A stretch of DNA of 15,368 bases from NCBI GenBank assembly GCA_947441875.1, contig CANEUR010000005.1:1-15368 (forward strand). The letters are read 5' to 3'. The stretch comes from Rickettsiales bacterium (GTDB lineage: Bacteria; Pseudomonadota; Alphaproteobacteria; Rickettsiales; UBA1997). The notes beneath the pieces are model-generated. The model saw only the letters and a list, made by a program, of their open reading frames with translations, was not told the origin of the DNA and did no database searches. This document shows positions 12,513 to 15,368 of this stretch, one piece after another. Numbering within the stretch: the stretch's first letter is position 1; each line of letters begins with the position of its first letter. A program made the position numbers and the translations under genes.

Positions 12513-15368
12513 ATGCAAGAATTTTATTCAAATAAAAAGTTTATCACCAATAGCAACGGCGATACACTAGAATCAAGGCTTAACGATAGTTTATCTAACA
12601 CTCAATATTTTGATATTTTAGCTGGTTATTTTCGCCTTAGTGGTTTTAAAAAAATTTTTCATCACCTCCAAACAGTTGAAAAAATCAGAATCTTGGTTGG
12701 TATGAATCTCGATAAACAATCTTATCAATACATTAATTTAGCAAGGCAAAATCAGTTTAATTATCAAAATAAAACAGATATCACAGATGCTTATAAACAA
12801 AACCTGCAAGAGCAAGTTTTAAAAGATGAAAACGAGCAAGATCTCGAAATTTCGGCTTTAAAATTTATTGAATTTATCAAAAATAAAAAACTAGAAATCA
12901 GAGTTTATGCCAAGGGCAATTTGCATGCTAAAGTTTATATTTCTCGCTATAATCAGCAAGTTGCAAAAATCATTAAAGGCAGTGTTATTACAGGCTCTAG
13001 TAATTTTTCTGAAAACGGTTTAAATGCCCAGCAAGAATTTAATGTTGAGCTTCGTGATGATGCCGATTTAGCTTTTGCCTCACAACAATTCGAAAATTTA
13101 TGGCAAGATGCAATTGAGGTTTCTAGCGATTTTGTTGAAACCATCACTACCAAAACTTGGCTTAACAACAGCATCACTCCTTATGAAATTTACTTAAAAT
13201 TTTTATACGAATATTTTAAAGAAGATTTTGAAAATCACGATAGCGAACTAGACGATTATCCAGAAAAATTTAAAAAATTACAATATCAGCAAGATGCGGT
13301 AAATAGTGCTTTTAGAATCATCAATAATTATGGCGGAGTTTTTTTATCAGATGTGGTTGGGCTTGGCAAAACCTATATGGGAGCTATGCTGTGCAAAAGA
13401 TTACTCGAAAATAATCATAAAAAAGTTATTGTGATTGCTCCTCCACATTTAATTGATAAAAATAATGCTGGCGGTTGGCAAAATGCTTTTGATGATTTTC
13501 ATTTCAAGTCTAGGCAGTTTAAATGTTATTCTCTCGGGCTTTTAGATGATGTTATTAAAAATGAAAAAACCGAAAATTATGATATTGTTTTAATTGATGA
13601 ATCTCATCGTTTTCGCTCCGAAAAAACTGGAAATTACCCTAAATTAGCTACAATTTGCCGTGGTAAAAAAGTTATTTTAATTAGTGCCACACCCTACAAT
13701 AACAAACCTAACGATTTACTTGCTCAAATTAGCTTGTTTCAAAGCAAAAACGATAGCAATATTCCGCATTGCCAAAATTTAGAAGATTTTTTTAAGAGTT
13801 TAGAAAAAAAATTAAAACCACTCGATCGACAAGAAGATGTCGAAGAATTTATTAAAACCAGCCAAGCTAATGCTAAAGAAATTCGTTCGAAAGTTTTAAA
13901 ATATCTAATGGTAAGAAGAACCAGAGCCGAAATTTTAAAAAGATACAGCGAAGATTTGCAAGCGCAAAACATCACATTTCCAAAAGTAAATAATCCTCAA
14001 CCAATATATTACCAATTTAACGAAGCCGAAGATACAATTTTTCACCAAACTCTAATTGCCATAACAGATAAATTAACATTTATTCGCTATATTCCGCTTT
14101 CACAACATAAAAACCCGCCAAATGGCAAACAAAAAACCCAGCAAAATAATATGAAAGGTTTTATGAAAACTCTTTTATTAAAAAGGCTTGAAAGTAGCAT
14201 TGAAGCTTTTAAAAACACCATTGCTCGTTTTATTGTTTCTTATAAGGGTTTTATTAATACCTATGAAAACGGCAAGGTTTTTGTTAGCAATAAATACTCA
14301 CAAAAAATATTTGAGTTTTTTGAAAATGGCGAATATGAAAAGATTGAAGAATTAATAAATGATGGCGATGCCGATGAATATCCAGCATCAGATTTTAACA
14401 ATGATTTACTTACTTTATTACAAGCCGATCTAAAAATTTTAAAGCAAATTTCTGATGATTGGCAATCAATTAAACGCGATCCTAAACTTATTGCTTTTAA
14501 AAATACATTAAAAAATGAACAACCTTTTAAATATGGTAAATCAATTATTTTTACCGAGTCGCAAGAAACTGCTAAATATTTAGAAAATAATTTACAAGCC
14601 CATTTTAACCAGCGCATTATTAGTTTTGCAGGGTTTGATGATTCTGCTAAAAGAGAAAAAATTCTAGAAAATTTTGATGATAACTCTCCAAACCCAAAAA
14701 ATGATTACGATATTTTAATTACCACCGATGTTTTGGCAGAAGGTGTCAACCTGCATAAAGCCAATGTGGTGGTAAATTACGATTTACCTTGGAACCCTGC
14801 AAAAATGATGCAACGAGTTGGTAGAATTAACCGTATTAACACTAAATTTAAGCAAATTTTTATTTATAATTTTTTTCCAACCAAACAATCTAATGATGCT
14901 ATTAAGCTTGAAGAATCGGCAAAAAGCAAAATCGCTTCTTTTAACTCTTTGCTTGGCAATGACAACAAGCTTTTAACCACTGACGAAGAAATAAAATCGC
15001 ACAAACTAGATGGTTCAATGGCTTATTCGCAATTTACAGAAAATCAATACAACGAAGAAGAAAATGACAGCATCAAAGAAGATGAATATCGGCAAATAAT
15101 AAAAAATATTGCAAAAGAAAACCCACAATTATTTGCAAAAATTATAAAATTACCTAAAAAATCAAGATCGGCAAGAGTGAGTTTTGAAAACGAATCTCAT
15201 TTAGTTAGTTTTATCAAAAAAGGGCAGGCACAAAAATTTTATTTGGCTGATGAGTATAAAAATAAAGTGCCAACCGAGCTAGATTTTCTTCAAGCCGCTC
15301 AATATTTAGAAGCCGAACAAAACGAGCCAATTAGCAAATTTAACGACAAATTTCACTCTTTTTTAAAA
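12513..15368 (+). CDS. PLD-nuclease-like / SNF2-family helicase, 3' end outside window
   Basis: Reading from the ATG at 12513 the frame stays open for 952 codons to the last base, so the C-terminus is missing. The N-terminal part (about residues 15-190) is phospholipase-D-like. It has AGYFRLSGF, then a single HKD-type motif with H138 and K140 in NLHAKVYI and GSSNFSENGL at 161-170. Such domains act as nucleases in NgoFVII/BfiI-type enzymes. An SF2/SNF2 helicase follows: Walker A GLGKT (283-287), DESH (362-365), SATP (391-394), motif IV region KSIIFTESQE (from 676), motif V DVLAEGVN (739-746) and motif VI QRVGRINRI (767-775). A helix-rich insert separates the two RecA lobes (about 480-640). The likely activity is ATP-driven movement on DNA coupled to cleavage or DNA-end handling; proteins of this build occur in restriction-like and anti-phage islands. 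The gene has no Shine-Dalgarno motif and lies beside a dispersed repeat. Partners would be downstream, outside the window. Confidence 0.88.
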   Translation, partial: MQEFYSNKKFITNSNGDTLESRLNDSLSNTQYFDILAGYFRLSGFKKIFHHLQTVEKIRILVGMNLDKQSYQYINLARQNQFNYQNKTDITDAYKQNLQEQVLKDENEQDLEISALKFIEFIKNKKLEIRVYAKGNLHAKVYISRYNQQVAKIIKGSVITGSSNFSENGLNAQQEFNVELRDDADLAFASQQFENLWQDAIEVSSDFVETITTKTWLNNSITPYEIYLKFLYEYFKEDFENHDSELDDYPEKFKKLQYQQDAVNSAFRIINNYGGVFLSDVVGLGKTYMGAMLCKRLLENNHKKVIVIAPPHLIDKNNAGGWQNAFDDFHFKSRQFKCYSLGLLDDVIKNEKTENYDIVLIDESHRFRSEKTGNYPKLATICRGKKVILISATPYNNKPNDLLAQISLFQSKNDSNIPHCQNLEDFFKSLEKKLKPLDRQEDVEEFIKTSQANAKEIRSKVLKYLMVRRTRAEILKRYSEDLQAQNITFPKVNNPQPIYYQFNEAEDTIFHQTLIAITDKLTFIRYIPLSQHKNPPNGKQKTQQNNMKGFMKTLLLKRLESSIEAFKNTIARFIVSYKGFINTYENGKVFVSNKYSQKIFEFFENGEYEKIEELINDGDADEYPASDFNNDLLTLLQADLKILKQISDDWQSIKRDPKLIAFKNTLKNEQPFKYGKSIIFTESQETAKYLENNLQAHFNQRIISFAGFDDSAKREKILENFDDNSPNPKNDYDILITTDVLAEGVNLHKANVVVNYDLPWNPAKMMQRVGRINRINTKFKQIFIYNFFPTKQSNDAIKLEESAKSKIASFNSLLGNDNKLLTTDEEIKSHKLDGSMAYSQFTENQYNEEENDSIKEDEYRQIIKNIAKENPQLFAKIIKLPKKSRSARVSFENESHLVSFIKKGQAQKFYLADEYKNKVPTELDFLQAAQYLEAEQNEPISKFNDKFHSFLK

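Noticed and set aside
12953..14617. Reading frames of 74, 78 and 118 codons on the - strand
   Set aside because: They lie antisense within the open PLD-helicase frame, which has a full set of helicase motifs. They are shadow frames.

Overview
The window is strongly AT-rich and tightly packed with housekeeping genes of alphaproteobacterial character. Examples are a LeuRS with the TQGMVCH motif, a six-domain S1 followed directly by an SppA-type protease, and divided ATP synthase genes. Low GC, dispersed palindromic repeats, a divided atp cluster and short leaders without Shine-Dalgarno sequences suggest a reduced-genome, possibly host-associated alphaproteobacterium of Rickettsiales or Holosporales type. 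This placement is inferred from protein motifs and gene order, not from a marker phylogeny.

Layout: (1) 1-3966, + strand: the 3' part of leuS, then sucC and prmC, which overlap by 14 nt; sucD is not next to sucC. (2) 3967-4270: a gene-poor stretch between converging genes, mostly occupied by a nested palindromic, MITE-like element of about 215 bp. (3) 8098 down to 4271, - strand: an apparent operon rpsA-sppA-argD. (4) 8099-8324: a divergent spacer, then a thiolase gene on + (8325-9629). (5) 12288 down to 9669, - strand: a compact operon atpD-atpC-exbD-tonB. It carries only the ATP synthase beta and a very short epsilon subunit, joined to two of the three parts of a TonB-type energy-transducing system. 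(6) 12289-12512: a divergent spacer with another copy of the repeat found in region 2. (7) 12513 to the right edge, + strand: at least 952 codons of a large protein with an N-terminal phospholipase-D-like (HKD) nuclease domain and an SNF2/superfamily-2 helicase, cut off by the window end.

Regions 1 to 5 are core functions: translation (leuS, prmC, rpsA), the TCA cycle and energy (sucC, atpDC), acyl-CoA metabolism (thiolase), amino-acid or cell-wall precursor metabolism (argD) and the envelope (sppA, exbD-tonB). The PLD-helicase is the one clearly accessory gene. It lies beside a dispersed repeat at the right edge and is the most likely entry point to a defence or DNA-processing island whose other genes lie beyond the window. 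No rRNA, tRNA, CRISPR array or intact transposase was seen.
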